NCBI GenBank assembly: GCA_024742285.1
Contig: JANSYR010000007.1
Span: forward strand, 124,001-188,000
Length of the DNA stretch: 64,000 nucleotides
Origin: a bacterium
GTDB lineage: Bacteria > Myxococcota_A > UBA9160 > UBA4427
Direction of reading: 5' to 3'
Shown piece by piece: positions 53,569 through 62,935 of the stretch. The position numbers and the translations under genes were made by a program. Numbering within the stretch: the first letter of the stretch is position 1; every line of letters starts with the position of its first letter. A model generated the notes under the pieces. The model was not told where the DNA came from and did not search any database. It saw only the letters and a program-made list of their open reading frames with translations.

Positions 53569-55086
53569 ATGGCGGCGAACGATCGGATCGACGAGGACAC
53601 GAAGAGGCCCTCGCTCTCGCGGCGGGGCTTCCTGGGCGCGGTCGGCGTCGCCGGTCTGACCCTGACCGGCTGCGGCACCACCGGCGCCACCGCCCCGCGC
53701 GTGCCGGAGAACGACCTGCTCGACGGCGATGCCCTCGATCAGGCGGCGCGCATCCGGAGCGGCCAGGCGACCGCGGAGGAGATGGTCCAGGCGACGATCG
53801 ATCGGATCGAGGCGCTGAACGGCCCGATCAACGCCGTCGTGACCACCTTCTACGAACGGGCCCTGGCCCGCGCGGCCGGCCCGCTCCCGGAAGGCCCCTT
53901 CCGGGGCGTGCCCTTCCTGCTGAAGGACCTGAACGATCTCGAAGGGACGCCGAAGTCGATGGGCTCGCGGCTCTTCGAGGGCTTCGTCTCGACCGAGAGC
54001 TCGCCACACACGGAGGCCGTCCTCGAGGCGGGCTTCGTCGTCCTCGGCAAGACGAACACCCCCGAGTTCGGCCTGACCGCGACGACCGAGCCCGCCGCGC
54101 TCGGTGTCTGCCGCAATCCCTGGAACCTCGCGCATTCGGCGGGCGGCTCCTCGGGCGGGGCCGCCGCGGCGGTCGCCGCGCGCATGCTCCCGATGGCCCA
54201 GGCGAGCGACGGCGGCGGCTCGATCCGGGTACCGGCCTCGTGCAACGGCATCTTCGGACTGAAGCCGAGCCGCGGGCGAAATCGCGCCGCGCCCCAGACC
54301 CGCGCCGTCGACATCAGCGTGAAGCACAGCGTGAGCCGGAGTGTCCGGGATACCGCGGCCTACACGACGGTCGTCCAGCGTACGGACCCCGCAGCCCCCT
54401 TCGCCCCCCTCTCGTTCGTGGAAGGTCCGAGCGACCAGCGGCTCGAGATCGGCTTCTTCACGAAGAATGCCTATGGCGTCGAGGCGCATCCGGAGGTGAA
54501 GCGCTGCCTCGAGGAGACGGCGGCACTCTGCGACGAGCTCGGTCACGAGGTCGTTCCCACGACGATCGACTTCGAGGGCGACCGATTCCTCGAACACTTC
54601 CTCGATCTCTGGTGCTCGATCCCGGCTGGGATCCTGGAGCAGGTCCGGGCGCAGGGCCTCGATCCCGAAGCCGTGCTCGAACCGGTGACCCTCGGCATGG
54701 CCGAGCGGTTCGCGCGTGCGGGCGACGGGGCGATGACCCGGGCGGTGGACTTCTTCGAGGGCTACGGCGGCCGGATCGACGCCCAGCGTGCCGAGTTCGA
54801 CGTCCTGCTGTCGCCGGTGCTGCGGCGACCGCCGCTCCGGATCGGCGAGCAGGCTGGAACCCAGCCCTTCGACGAGGTCTTCGAGCCCCTCGTCGACTAC
54901 GTGTCCTACACCCCGATCTGGAATGCGACGGGACACCCGGGAATGTCCGTGCCCCTCGGCTGGACCACTGACGGACTCCCGATCGGCAGCCAGTTCGTCG
55001 CGGGTCACGGCGAGGAGGGACGGCTACTGGCGCTCGCCTACGAGCTCGAGGCAGCTCGTCCCTGGGCCGATCGCCGCCCGGCCTAG
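53569..55086 (+). CDS. Amidase-signature hydrolase with Tat/lipoprotein signal
   Basis: The 505-residue enzyme hydrolyses amide bonds by a Ser-cisSer-Lys triad. The N-terminus has a twin-arginine signal with lipobox (SRRGFLGAVGVAGLTLTGC, Cys35). Lys119 (FLLKDLND), Ser194/195 (AGGSSGGAAAAV) and Ser218 (DGGGSIRVPAS) make up the active site. Export of a folded enzyme to the envelope is implied. ATG 53569 follows AGGGGG; in-frame GTG codons at 53539 and 53563 are alternatives. It is followed by two GC hairpins. Confidence 0.9.
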   Translation: MAANDRIDEDTKRPSLSRRGFLGAVGVAGLTLTGCGTTGATAPRVPENDLLDGDALDQAARIRSGQATAEEMVQATIDRIEALNGPINAVVTTFYERALARAAGPLPEGPFRGVPFLLKDLNDLEGTPKSMGSRLFEGFVSTESSPHTEAVLEAGFVVLGKTNTPEFGLTATTEPAALGVCRNPWNLAHSAGGSSGGAAAAVAARMLPMAQASDGGGSIRVPASCNGIFGLKPSRGRNRAAPQTRAVDISVKHSVSRSVRDTAAYTTVVQRTDPAAPFAPLSFVEGPSDQRLEIGFFTKNAYGVEAHPEVKRCLEETAALCDELGHEVVPTTIDFEGDRFLEHFLDLWCSIPAGILEQVRAQGLDPEAVLEPVTLGMAERFARAGDGAMTRAVDFFEGYGGRIDAQRAEFDVLLSPVLRRPPLRIGEQAGTQPFDEVFEPLVDYVSYTPIWNATGHPGMSVPLGWTTDGLPIGSQFVAGHGEEGRLLALAYELEAARPWADRRPA

Positions 55087-55088
55087 CC

Positions 55089-55109
55089 GGCCCCTCGCCC
55101 GAGGGGGCC
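55089..55109 (+). terminator. Hairpin immediately after the amidase stop
   Basis: GGCCCCTC (55089-55096) pairs with GAGGGGGCC (55101-55109) around a GCCC loop with one bulged G. It begins 3 bp after the stop codon. No T-run follows, so it is a weak intrinsic terminator at best. Confidence 0.5.
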
Positions 55110-55141
55110 TCGGCGTCCGGCCGCGGGTCGCAAGGGGGGCG

Positions 55142-55162
55142 GGCGGGGCGGGATGCCCCGCC
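55142..55162 (+). repeat. Second GC hairpin after the amidase gene
   Basis: GGCGGGGC and GCCCCGCC form a perfect 8-bp stem with a GGGAT loop. Together with the first hairpin it separates the amidase from the downstream cassette. Confidence 0.5.
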
Positions 55163-55486
55163 TCCGGTGCGGCGGACCAGTTCTCATCGGAAAACCAGTC
55201 CGGACTCGCGTCGGATACCCGGCTCCTGGACGCCAGCGGCGCTCACGCCCACGCGGAGGGCGCGAGCGAGCCTCGTCGAGACCCCTCCGGGCCCTCGACG
55301 CAGGGGGAGCTCCGGCTTTCGGGGCCTCGATTCGGTAGTCTGTTCGACGGCAGGAAGATGCTTCCAGAGTCGGGGGGACCGAGCGGTATGGCCAGGCAGA
55401 CGTACGCAGAGAACGGGTTCGATGCGCCGGAACAGCGAACGAAGTCCGGGGCGACGGATCGGTCGTTCCGTAGGCGATCGGCGTCC

Positions 55487-55729
55487 ATGTCCAGGTCCAC
55501 GGGCGTCGTCGCGGCGCTCCTCGTCCTGGCGATCGCCTCGCCCGCCCACGCCTACCTCGACCCGGGCACGGGCTCCACGATCCTCCAGCTGCTGCTCGGC
55601 GGTGTGGCCGGCGCGATGGTGGTGCTCAACCTCTACTGGGCTCGCGTGAAGGCGTTCTTCGGAATTTCTTCCGACTCCTCGGCCAGCGAGGCCAGCCCGG
55701 AGAGCTCCGAGACGCCCGAACCGAGATGA
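55487..55729 (+). CDS. Small secreted/membrane protein with LDPGTGS motif
   Basis: The 80-residue protein has a signal peptide ending AHA (residues 20-22), then YLDPGTGSTILQLLLGG (23-39) leading into one membrane helix and a short Ser/Glu-rich cytoplasmic-like tail. Small proteins with A-Y-x-D-P-G-T-G-S are widespread and uncharacterised, and I have seen them linked to envelope or polysaccharide genes. Its stop overlaps the next start (ATGA at 55726-55729). The start has no good ribosome binding site. Confidence 0.75.
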   Translation: MSRSTGVVAALLVLAIASPAHAYLDPGTGSTILQLLLGGVAGAMVVLNLYWARVKAFFGISSDSSASEASPESSETPEPR

Positions 55730-57141
55730 CCCGATCCGACGAAGGTCGCGTGCCGGGATCCTTTCGGGATCCTTCGGGTCGAGTCCATCTCGTGGACGGT
55801 CGCGTCTTCCGGACCGTGACCGACCGGGCAATCGAGGACTTCGAGTTCGTCCGCGACTCCGGCTTCTACGACGACATGGTCCGGGCCGGTCGAGTGATCG
55901 CCGCGACACCGGTCGATCGCGAGACCCACGACCGCGTCGACCCCGAAGCCAGCGTCGTCGTCGAGCACCCTCGCCTCCCGGTCGTCTCGTATCCCTACGA
56001 GTGGACGTTCGCGCAGCTGAAGGTCGCCGCCCTCCTGCACCTCGATCTCCAGATCGAGGGCCTGGCCCGCGATGTGATGCTCTCCGACGCGACGGCCTAC
56101 AACGTCCAGTTCATCGGCGCCGAACCGATCTTCATCGACACGCTCTCCTTTCGCCGATACCAGGAGGGTGAGTACTGGGCGGGCCATCGCCAGTTCACCG
56201 AGCAGTTCCTGGCGCCCCTCCTGCTTCGCTCGATGTTCGGGATCGCGCACAACAGCTGGTATCGCGGGCGCCTGGAGGGCATCCCCGGCGCGGACCTCGT
56301 CGCGATGCTCTCTTTCCGCCAGAAGCTCTCCTTCCGCGTGCTGACCCACCTGGTCCTCCCCGCTCGCTTCGACCGTTCGGCGAGGTCGAGCGGCCTCGAG
56401 GTCGACAAGCAGAGCCTCGAGCGCGCCACCCTGCCCCGCGCCGCGCTCGAGCGGATGTTCGCGAAGCTCCGGTCCTGGATCGAAACCCTCGAGCCCAAGG
56501 ATGCGGACGAGACCACGGTCTGGAAGGACTACGCCGGCCAGACGAGCTACGTCGAAGAAGAGACCCAGCGCAAGCGGGACATCATCGAGGGCTTCGTCCG
56601 GGAGTTCTCGCCGAAGATGGTCTGGGACCTCGGCTGCAACAGCGGCGACTACTCGGAGCTCGCGCTCGAGAGCGGTGCCGAGCACGTCGTCGGCTGGGAT
56701 TTCGACGACGGCGCGCTCGCAGCCGCATTCGACCGGAGCCGCACGAAGAAGCTCGCCTTCACGTCGCTCTACTTCGACGCGGCCAACCCGGCGCCGAATC
56801 AGGGATGGGCCGAGAGCGAACGCGAGGGGATGCGAGACCGAGGCCCCGCGGACGCGGTCTTCGCCCTCGCCTTCGTCCACCACCTCGCGATCGCGAAGAA
56901 CGTGCCTCTCGACGACGTCGCCGCCTGGCTGACCTCCGTCGGCCGGAGCGGCGTCGTGGAGTTCGTCGACAAGGACGACCCGATGGTGAAGAAGCTCCTC
57001 GTAATGCGCGAGGACATCTTCGACGACTACTCGCTCGAGGCCTTCCTGGACGCGCTCGGCGCGCGCGCCGAGATCGTCCGCGTCGAGGCGTTGTCCACGC
57101 GCCACCTGATCACGTTCCGTACGAAAGACGGAGCGGCATGA
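55726..57141 (+). CDS. SAM-dependent methyltransferase, NoeA-like
   Basis: The 471-residue protein has an N-terminal domain of about 290 residues with blocks VSYPYEWTFAQLKVAALLHL, LSDATAYNVQFIGAEPIFIDTLSF and YWAGHRQFTEQFLAPLLL, which resemble NoeA-type methyltransferases of nodulation and polysaccharide loci. A class I methyltransferase fold follows, with the SAM motif VWDLGCNSGDYSELA and the strand VVGWDFDD. It overlaps both flanking genes by four bases. The methyl acceptor is unknown; a surface glycan is a reasonable guess. Confidence 0.82.
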   Translation: MTRSDEGRVPGSFRDPSGRVHLVDGRVFRTVTDRAIEDFEFVRDSGFYDDMVRAGRVIAATPVDRETHDRVDPEASVVVEHPRLPVVSYPYEWTFAQLKVAALLHLDLQIEGLARDVMLSDATAYNVQFIGAEPIFIDTLSFRRYQEGEYWAGHRQFTEQFLAPLLLRSMFGIAHNSWYRGRLEGIPGADLVAMLSFRQKLSFRVLTHLVLPARFDRSARSSGLEVDKQSLERATLPRAALERMFAKLRSWIETLEPKDADETTVWKDYAGQTSYVEEETQRKRDIIEGFVREFSPKMVWDLGCNSGDYSELALESGAEHVVGWDFDDGALAAAFDRSRTKKLAFTSLYFDAANPAPNQGWAESEREGMRDRGPADAVFALAFVHHLAIAKNVPLDDVAAWLTSVGRSGVVEFVDKDDPMVKKLLVMREDIFDDYSLEAFLDALGARAEIVRVEALSTRHLITFRTKDGAA

Positions 57142-58739
57142 CCGAGCCGAGCCCCGGGTCCGAGAATCCCGAGAGCCCATCCGGATCCTCCGACCTGCTC
57201 GGCCGCACGATCCTCTGCTTCCTGATCCTCTGGATCCCCGTCTACTCTCTCGCCTCCATCCACGGCGACGTCTTCTCGCCGCTCCCGATCGTCTACTCCG
57301 CCGTCGTCTTCGCGGTTCCCGCGGTTCTCTGCGCCGCAGCGCTGGGCGGGATCGAGCGCCGCCGTCGCGCCGTCCTGCTGGGCGTGCTGGTCGCCTTCTT
57401 CCTCGACCTCCAGATGCCCGGAATCGGCAGTCTCGTTCTGGTTGCCGTCGCGGTCGGCCTGGGCGCCCTTTTCTGGGTCATGCGCGAGAACGTGCTGCGG
57501 ATCCTGCTGGCGACCTTCGCCACGGTGCTCGCGTCGATGGTGCTCTTCCCGGGCACGAGCGCGGTCCCCGCGTCCGACCGAGCCGACGACGTCGCGACGT
57601 CCGAAGCGACCGCCGTCGGCCAAGGGCTCTACCTCCACCTCTTGCTGGACGAGTTCGCAGGCCCCTCCGGAATGCCGATGGACTTCGAGGCGACGGCGGC
57701 CCAGCGCGAACGGCTGGTCGGGTTCATGGACCGGTACGGGTTCAGCGTCGCCGAGGGATCCCGAGCGACCTACTACTCGTCGGTCGACTCGATCTCCGAC
57801 GTCCTGAACTTCGGGACGCTCGACCCGGAGAACCCGATCTACAGCGGCAAGCACCCCTACGTCCTCGAGCAGAACGCCTACTTCGAGCGCCTGGGAGGCG
57901 CGCGGGGCGCGCTTCGTGTCGTCCAGTCCGACTACATGGACTTCTGCACGCATGCCCCGGTCGAGCTCGCCGTCTGCCGCACCTACCGACACGACGGCAT
58001 GGGGTGGCTCGACGGAGATGCGTGGGACGCGAGCTCGAAGACCCGGATCCTGCTCGGCATCTACGGCAATCGGCAGGGTTGGATCGAATTCGTGATGAAG
58101 CGCGTGCGGCGCACGCACCGGGCCCTCGCGAACGCAGGCCTCGAACTGCCGACGATCCTCGCCTGGAACGGGACCCTGGCGCCCCTGAACGGCATGGAGG
58201 CCCTCGAGCAGCTCGAGCGCGACGTGCTCTCCGGACCCGCCGACGCGACCTGGTTCGCCCATCTGCTCGTGCCCCACTCGCCCTACGTCTTCGACGCGAG
58301 CTGCGAGATCCGCCGCGATCCCTACCGGTGGCTGTCGAACCACCCGCGCTATCTGAAGAGCAACGACGAGGCCGGGCGAGCGATCCGGTACGCGCAGTAC
58401 GCGGAGCAGATGGCCTGCACCCTCGACCGGCTGGCGGACTTCTTCGACGCCCTCGACCGCGCGGGGCGGCTCGAGAACGCGACGATCCTCGTCCAGGGGG
58501 ATCACGGTTCGCGCATCTCGCTCCTCCCGCTCAGGGACGTGGACCGCGAGGACGAGACCGGGCCCCACGTCCGAGACGTCTACGACGCGATCTTCGCGAT
58601 CCGGAGCCCGCTCACGCGAGACCTGCCCCTCGACGCGAAGGAGTCGCTGCCGAGCCTGCTCGACGGCTCGAGTCTCTCCGTGCTCACGCCGGGCTCGGAC
58701 GACGCCCCCGGGCGCGTGGCGGGCACCGACGCGCCGTAG
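57138..58739 (+). CDS. Membrane-anchored sulfatase/alkaline-phosphatase-fold protein
   Basis: The 533-residue protein has four or five N-terminal membrane helices (about residues 22-150) and a periplasmic alkaline-phosphatase-superfamily domain. The first metal motif may be LLLDEFAG (near 169), where sulfatases have D-D/E; later motifs are HLLVPHSPYVFD and ILVQGDHGSRISLL, which provide His, Asp and His ligands. A clear Cys/Ser-x-P-x-R sulfatase signature is not seen, so it may be a phosphotransferase or phosphodiesterase. ATG 57138 overlaps the methyltransferase stop, making a coupled three-gene cassette. Confidence 0.78.
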   Translation: MTEPSPGSENPESPSGSSDLLGRTILCFLILWIPVYSLASIHGDVFSPLPIVYSAVVFAVPAVLCAAALGGIERRRRAVLLGVLVAFFLDLQMPGIGSLVLVAVAVGLGALFWVMRENVLRILLATFATVLASMVLFPGTSAVPASDRADDVATSEATAVGQGLYLHLLLDEFAGPSGMPMDFEATAAQRERLVGFMDRYGFSVAEGSRATYYSSVDSISDVLNFGTLDPENPIYSGKHPYVLEQNAYFERLGGARGALRVVQSDYMDFCTHAPVELAVCRTYRHDGMGWLDGDAWDASSKTRILLGIYGNRQGWIEFVMKRVRRTHRALANAGLELPTILAWNGTLAPLNGMEALEQLERDVLSGPADATWFAHLLVPHSPYVFDASCEIRRDPYRWLSNHPRYLKSNDEAGRAIRYAQYAEQMACTLDRLADFFDALDRAGRLENATILVQGDHGSRISLLPLRDVDREDETGPHVRDVYDAIFAIRSPLTRDLPLDAKESLPSLLDGSSLSVLTPGSDDAPGRVAGTDAP

Positions 58740-58796
58740 CACCGGGCGCGCATGGAAGTCTTCGACGCGCCCAGCCCCCAGGCGCCCGACGAGCGC

Positions 58797-60848
58797 CTAG
58801 GATCGCGGCTCGACCCAGATCGCCGACGTCCACGCCCGCTCCTGCTGGATCGGCGAATAGAAGGGCTCCGCTTCCGGGTCGAGGCAGCACTTCCCGTAGA
58901 CGTCCCCCTGCGCGCCCCGCTCATGGGCGGCCGCCGTCGCCGCCTCGGCCTGCACGGCACAGGACGCCGCGAACGGATTCACGCCGGCCGCCTGACACTG
59001 GAGGGTGCTCCAGCGGCAGGTCGGATTCTCGAGCACACGCACGTAGTAGAACGCGGAGTCCGAGGCGTTCCAGTCCGGGTCGGTCCATACGTCGCAGAGG
59101 CTCGACGCCCCTGAACCCGTCGGCGCACAGGTCTGCGGATCGACCGAGGCGCCGTTGTCCGCTTCTCCCGCAACGTCGTAGACGCGCTCCCGGCTCGATC
59201 CGTCGGCTCCGACCCAGCCCTTCACGATCTGGATGCGCTGGAGGTCGGTGCCCGGATGTCCCGGCGCCCCGGGATCCTTGAGCGCGCTCACGAGGAAGCG
59301 CGGTGATGCATCGGTGGCCTCGACCTCGAGCCGCCCGCCCATCGGAACGCCCTCGGAGTAGGCTCGAGCGACCATGTCCGGCGCGCCGCAGAGATCTTCC
59401 GAGAGCGCTGCCCCCGCGAAGAAGCGGACGATCGGCCGCGTCCCGCTCGTGGCGTAGGTCTCCTTGCGACGCATCCCGTCGAAGATCGCGTCCCGGCTGT
59501 TCTCCTCGGCCCAGACCACCGCGTGCCCGCCCGGGTTCGAGAAGAAGTGGTCCTGGACGTTCCGGTAGCCCGCGTCCCGACGTCCGAGATGACCCACGTA
59601 GTTGTCCTCTTCGGCACTCCCGGGCGTCGCGCTGTGGGTGTCGGTGCTGCCGATGAAGCCGAAGACGAAGGGGTTGGTCCCGGAATCTCGGCCGAGCTCG
59701 AGCCCCGCCTTGAGCGCGTTTCGCGCCATGTTGCGCGGATGGAACTCGTCGAGGGGAACGGGGGCCGCCTGCTCGGTCATGACTTCACCGTGGACCGAAC
59801 CGAGCATGCTCAGGTTGTCCGCGACGACCTGCTCGTAGGTGCAGAGCTCGTCCTCGGTCAGGAGGCCGCGTCCCTCGAGGCGATCGAAGCGACACTCGGA
59901 GGCGCCCTTGTGCTGGGTCAGCTCGATCACGGGCTCGAACTTGATCCGATCGGTCGCTTCGCGCGGGGTCTGCGGATCGCGGAACATGAGCCCCGCGGCG
60001 AGGTTCGGGTTGTGCGGGATGGCGAGCACGTCGCAGCCGATCCCGGCGTCGAGACAGCGCTCCTGCAGCAGCTCCCAGAGGATCGGGAAGTTGTAGGGGC
60101 CGGTGTCGTAGGTCGAGACGGGACTCGCCGGGACGCTGGCGTTCCGGAAGATGACGTTGCGGTGCATGTTCGCCGCGTTCGGCGCGTCGGTGTACTCGTA
60201 GCCGACGAAAGTCGTGAAGGCGCAGTCCTCGGACCGGTCGTAGTGGGTCTCCGCCGCCGCCTGGATCCGATCCCATGCGCTCGTCGCCGCCTCGTCGCAG
60301 TCGGAGAGGGTGCAGGCGAAGCTCTGGCTGACCTCCTCGGTCTGGATCCCGCCCAGGGTCGTCCACCAGTTCGCCGCCAGCAGCTGCGTCCAGTAGTGAT
60401 TCGAGCGGGTCATCACGCAATGGGGCCACCAGTAGCCGAGACGCCACGGGTCCCGGGTGCAGACGTCGATCGGACCGAGATACTCGGAGTGGTCGGTGAT
60501 CCCCGCGAAGTCGAGGGGGCGCTGGAGCTGGGCCCGAACCGTCTGCTCGCCGTCCTCGTTCGGCAGCGTGATCGGCTCGCCCCTGGCGAAGCGATAGGCG
60601 TCGTCGGGCTCGTTCCGCTGACTCGAGATGTAGGAATCGAAGGAGTAGGCGGTGTGGACGTGGAGATCGCCGAACATCGGCTTGCGAAGCGGATCGTGGT
60701 CGGCGCAGGGCGCGCGCTCCTCGGAGTAGCGCCGCTCGGCGTCCGCGCCAGCCGACGCCTCGTTCTGCGCAGACGTCGGGAAGGACGGGACGAGGAGCGC
60801 AGCGACGAACGTCAGGAAGAACGGAATGCGAAGCGCGTGGGTCGACAT
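58797..60848 (-). CDS. DUF3604-family secreted protein (PHP-like metal site)
   Basis: The 683-residue protein starts at ATG (complement of 60846-60848) with a signal peptide (FFLTFVAALLVPSFPTSAQ). After it, PMFGDLHVHTAYSFDS gives a D-x-H-x-H metal motif, with GITDHSEY, IPHNPNLA and IGSTDTHSATPG further on. These are the marks of DUF3604, which resembles PHP/amidohydrolase-type metal phosphoesterases. The reaction is unknown. It is the third gene of a minus-strand run after a second DUF3604 and an MBL-fold gene. Confidence 0.88.
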   Translation of the reverse strand: MSTHALRIPFFLTFVAALLVPSFPTSAQNEASAGADAERRYSEERAPCADHDPLRKPMFGDLHVHTAYSFDSYISSQRNEPDDAYRFARGEPITLPNEDGEQTVRAQLQRPLDFAGITDHSEYLGPIDVCTRDPWRLGYWWPHCVMTRSNHYWTQLLAANWWTTLGGIQTEEVSQSFACTLSDCDEAATSAWDRIQAAAETHYDRSEDCAFTTFVGYEYTDAPNAANMHRNVIFRNASVPASPVSTYDTGPYNFPILWELLQERCLDAGIGCDVLAIPHNPNLAAGLMFRDPQTPREATDRIKFEPVIELTQHKGASECRFDRLEGRGLLTEDELCTYEQVVADNLSMLGSVHGEVMTEQAAPVPLDEFHPRNMARNALKAGLELGRDSGTNPFVFGFIGSTDTHSATPGSAEEDNYVGHLGRRDAGYRNVQDHFFSNPGGHAVVWAEENSRDAIFDGMRRKETYATSGTRPIVRFFAGAALSEDLCGAPDMVARAYSEGVPMGGRLEVEATDASPRFLVSALKDPGAPGHPGTDLQRIQIVKGWVGADGSSRERVYDVAGEADNGASVDPQTCAPTGSGASSLCDVWTDPDWNASDSAFYYVRVLENPTCRWSTLQCQAAGVNPFAASCAVQAEAATAAAHERGAQGDVYGKCCLDPEAEPFYSPIQQERAWTSAIWVEPRS

Positions 60849-60913
60849 ACCCGAGAGTCTATGGGCAGTACGCGGCGCGAGCACCCTCGAATCGATCGGC
60901 CTTTCGGCCTCGG

Positions 60914-62902
60914 CTACGACGCTGGCGAGTACCAGATCGGCGACGTCCAGGCGCGCTCCTGGATCGTCGTCGGCACCCGAGGATCACTGCAGCCGTCGGG
61001 GCGCTCGTCCTCGGGCAGCGTGAGGCAGAGCCTCGCCGACCAGCGACAGCTGGGATTCTCGAGCACCCGCGCGTAGTAGACCGCCGCGCGCCCGGCATCG
61101 AAGTCGGGATCGCGCCACACCGAGCAGAGCGCCGTGGCGCCCTGCCCTCGTGGCGCGCACGTCGCCGGGTCCACGCCTGCGGACGGATCCGGACCACCGG
61201 CGACGTCGACCACGGACTGATGGAACTCGCCCTCGTCGCCCACCCAACCCTTGACGATCTGGATCCGTTGGAGCGAGGTCCCGGGACGCTCGGGCGTCCC
61301 CGGGTCCTGCATGGCCGACAGGAAGAAGGCCGGCCCCCGGTCGCCCCGGAGAGGAGGAAGATCTCCCCCCATCGCGACGCCCATCGCGTCGGCGCGTGCC
61401 AAGCCGTCGGGCGCCGCGCATAGATCCTCCGGCAGATCCCAGCCCGCGAACAAGCGCGGCGCGATTCGCGGCCCGCTCGTCGCGAAGGTCTCCCGCCGCT
61501 TCATCGCGTCGAAGAGTGCATCGCGACTGTTCTCCTCCGCCCACACGCCCGCGAGGCCACCGGGATTCTGGAAGATCCGCGGCCTCACGGCCTCGCCGAT
61601 CGTGAGCATCGACTGCGCGTCCGACGGCGGGAACTTGCCGACGAAGTCGGACTCCTCCGTCGCGCCCGGCGTACCGCGGTGGGTATCCGTACTGCCGATG
61701 AAGCCGAAGGCAAAGGGGTTCACGCCGATCCGTGCCTGCTCGGCGAGCCCTTCGACGAGTGCATACCGCACGAAGTCCACCCGCGAGGTACAGCCTCTGG
61801 CCTTCTGCGCGCCCTCGCCGACGCCGTCACCGCAATCCTCCGCCGGCTCGTTCCAATCGCGGATCTTCTCGAAGCCGCAGAACTCGTCCTCGCCCCCGAG
61901 CACGCCCGCGAAGCCGTTTCGACACTCGGACTCGCCCTTCACCTGCATCATCTCGACGATCGGTTCGAGCCGCGCTCGGAGCGCGGCGGCCTCGCGTTGC
62001 TCTCCCCGGGGCAGCTCGAGCCAGGGCAGCGCGAACTGATGACCGTTCGAGAGGTTCGGGTTGTGCGGGATCGCGATCGCTTCGCAGCCGGTATCCGTGT
62101 CGAGGCAGAGATCGCGGAGACGCTCCCGGAGAAGCGCCTCGTTCGGGGTGTCGATCCAGGACAGCGGGAGCTCCGGGCCGATCTCGTTCCGGAGCACGAT
62201 GTTTCGGTGGATCTTCGTGCTGGCGGTCGAGCGACTGTACTCCCAGGCGTGGAAGGTCGTGAAGGAGCAGGCCGCGCTTCGGTCGTAGTGGCGCTCCGCC
62301 GACCGCTGATTCTCGGCCCAGACCGTGCCGAGCCGCGCGCGACAGCGGGAAAGGTCCTCGCCGCAGACCTCGCGATTTCGCCCGTCGAGGTCGACGACGC
62401 CGAGCACCTTCGCGCGAAACCCCTTCAGGCCGAGGACCGTCGCCAGGAGCGTGCTCTCTTCGGATCGGTAGATCCGACACGAGCGCGTGTCGTAGACCGC
62501 CGAAGCGGGATCCAGACACAGCGCGGTCTCCGCCATCCACTCCGCGTGGTCCGTCACCGCCGCGAAGTCCAGCGGACGATCGAGTCGCGCGAGGCGCTCG
62601 GCACGCCCCTGCTCGTCGAAAGGAGCGAGCGCGACCTCCTCGCCCTTCGCGAAGCGGTAGGCGTCGTCCGGCGTGGTTCTCGTGCCGTGCAGCTGGGCGT
62701 CCATCGACACCCCCGTGTGTACGTGCAGATCCCCGTAGAAGGGGCGCCGAAGGGGATCCCGATCCGCACAGGGCTCGCGGGGCGCGATCGTCTGGCTGCG
62801 AGCCGGGCCGATCGGCGTCTCCCAGTCCTCGAGCCCGGGGTCGAAGCCGCAGCCCGCCGAGAAGACGGCCGACAGCGCGATGGAGCACAGCGTGCGCCTC
62901 AT
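60914..62902 (-). CDS. DUF3604-family lipoprotein
   Basis: The 662-residue protein has a lipoprotein signal (LCSIALSAVFSAGC, Cys18) and the same core as its neighbour: PFYGDLHVHTGVSMDAQL, AVTDHAEW, IPHNPNLSNG and IGSTDTHRGTPG, then a C-terminal region ending with QERAWTSPIW. It is clearly a paralogue of the downstream gene, differing in membrane anchoring. ATG 62902 has AAGGA upstream. Both are probably periplasmic or outer-membrane-associated hydrolases. It follows the MBL-fold gene by 33 bp. Confidence 0.88.
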   Translation of the reverse strand: MRRTLCSIALSAVFSAGCGFDPGLEDWETPIGPARSQTIAPREPCADRDPLRRPFYGDLHVHTGVSMDAQLHGTRTTPDDAYRFAKGEEVALAPFDEQGRAERLARLDRPLDFAAVTDHAEWMAETALCLDPASAVYDTRSCRIYRSEESTLLATVLGLKGFRAKVLGVVDLDGRNREVCGEDLSRCRARLGTVWAENQRSAERHYDRSAACSFTTFHAWEYSRSTASTKIHRNIVLRNEIGPELPLSWIDTPNEALLRERLRDLCLDTDTGCEAIAIPHNPNLSNGHQFALPWLELPRGEQREAAALRARLEPIVEMMQVKGESECRNGFAGVLGGEDEFCGFEKIRDWNEPAEDCGDGVGEGAQKARGCTSRVDFVRYALVEGLAEQARIGVNPFAFGFIGSTDTHRGTPGATEESDFVGKFPPSDAQSMLTIGEAVRPRIFQNPGGLAGVWAEENSRDALFDAMKRRETFATSGPRIAPRLFAGWDLPEDLCAAPDGLARADAMGVAMGGDLPPLRGDRGPAFFLSAMQDPGTPERPGTSLQRIQIVKGWVGDEGEFHQSVVDVAGGPDPSAGVDPATCAPRGQGATALCSVWRDPDFDAGRAAVYYARVLENPSCRWSARLCLTLPEDERPDGCSDPRVPTTIQERAWTSPIWYSPAS

Positions 62903-62935
62903 GACGTTGGGATTCCTTTCGGAGGTCGCGGGCCT

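Larger units (their letters stand above)
55087..55486. other. Intergenic region after the amidase gene
   Basis: No convincing gene is seen in these 400 bp. It starts with two hairpins (55089-55109 and 55142-55162) and continues as GC-rich sequence to the ATG of the small membrane protein. In-frame upstream extension of that protein (for example from ATG 55388) is possible but has no family support. A promoter for the three-gene cassette should lie here; no clear one was found. Confidence 0.5.

Noticed and set aside
55153-55338. 61-residue plus-strand frame after the amidase gene
   Set aside because: It begins inside a GC hairpin, is Arg/Gly/Pro-rich and has no convincing ribosome binding site.
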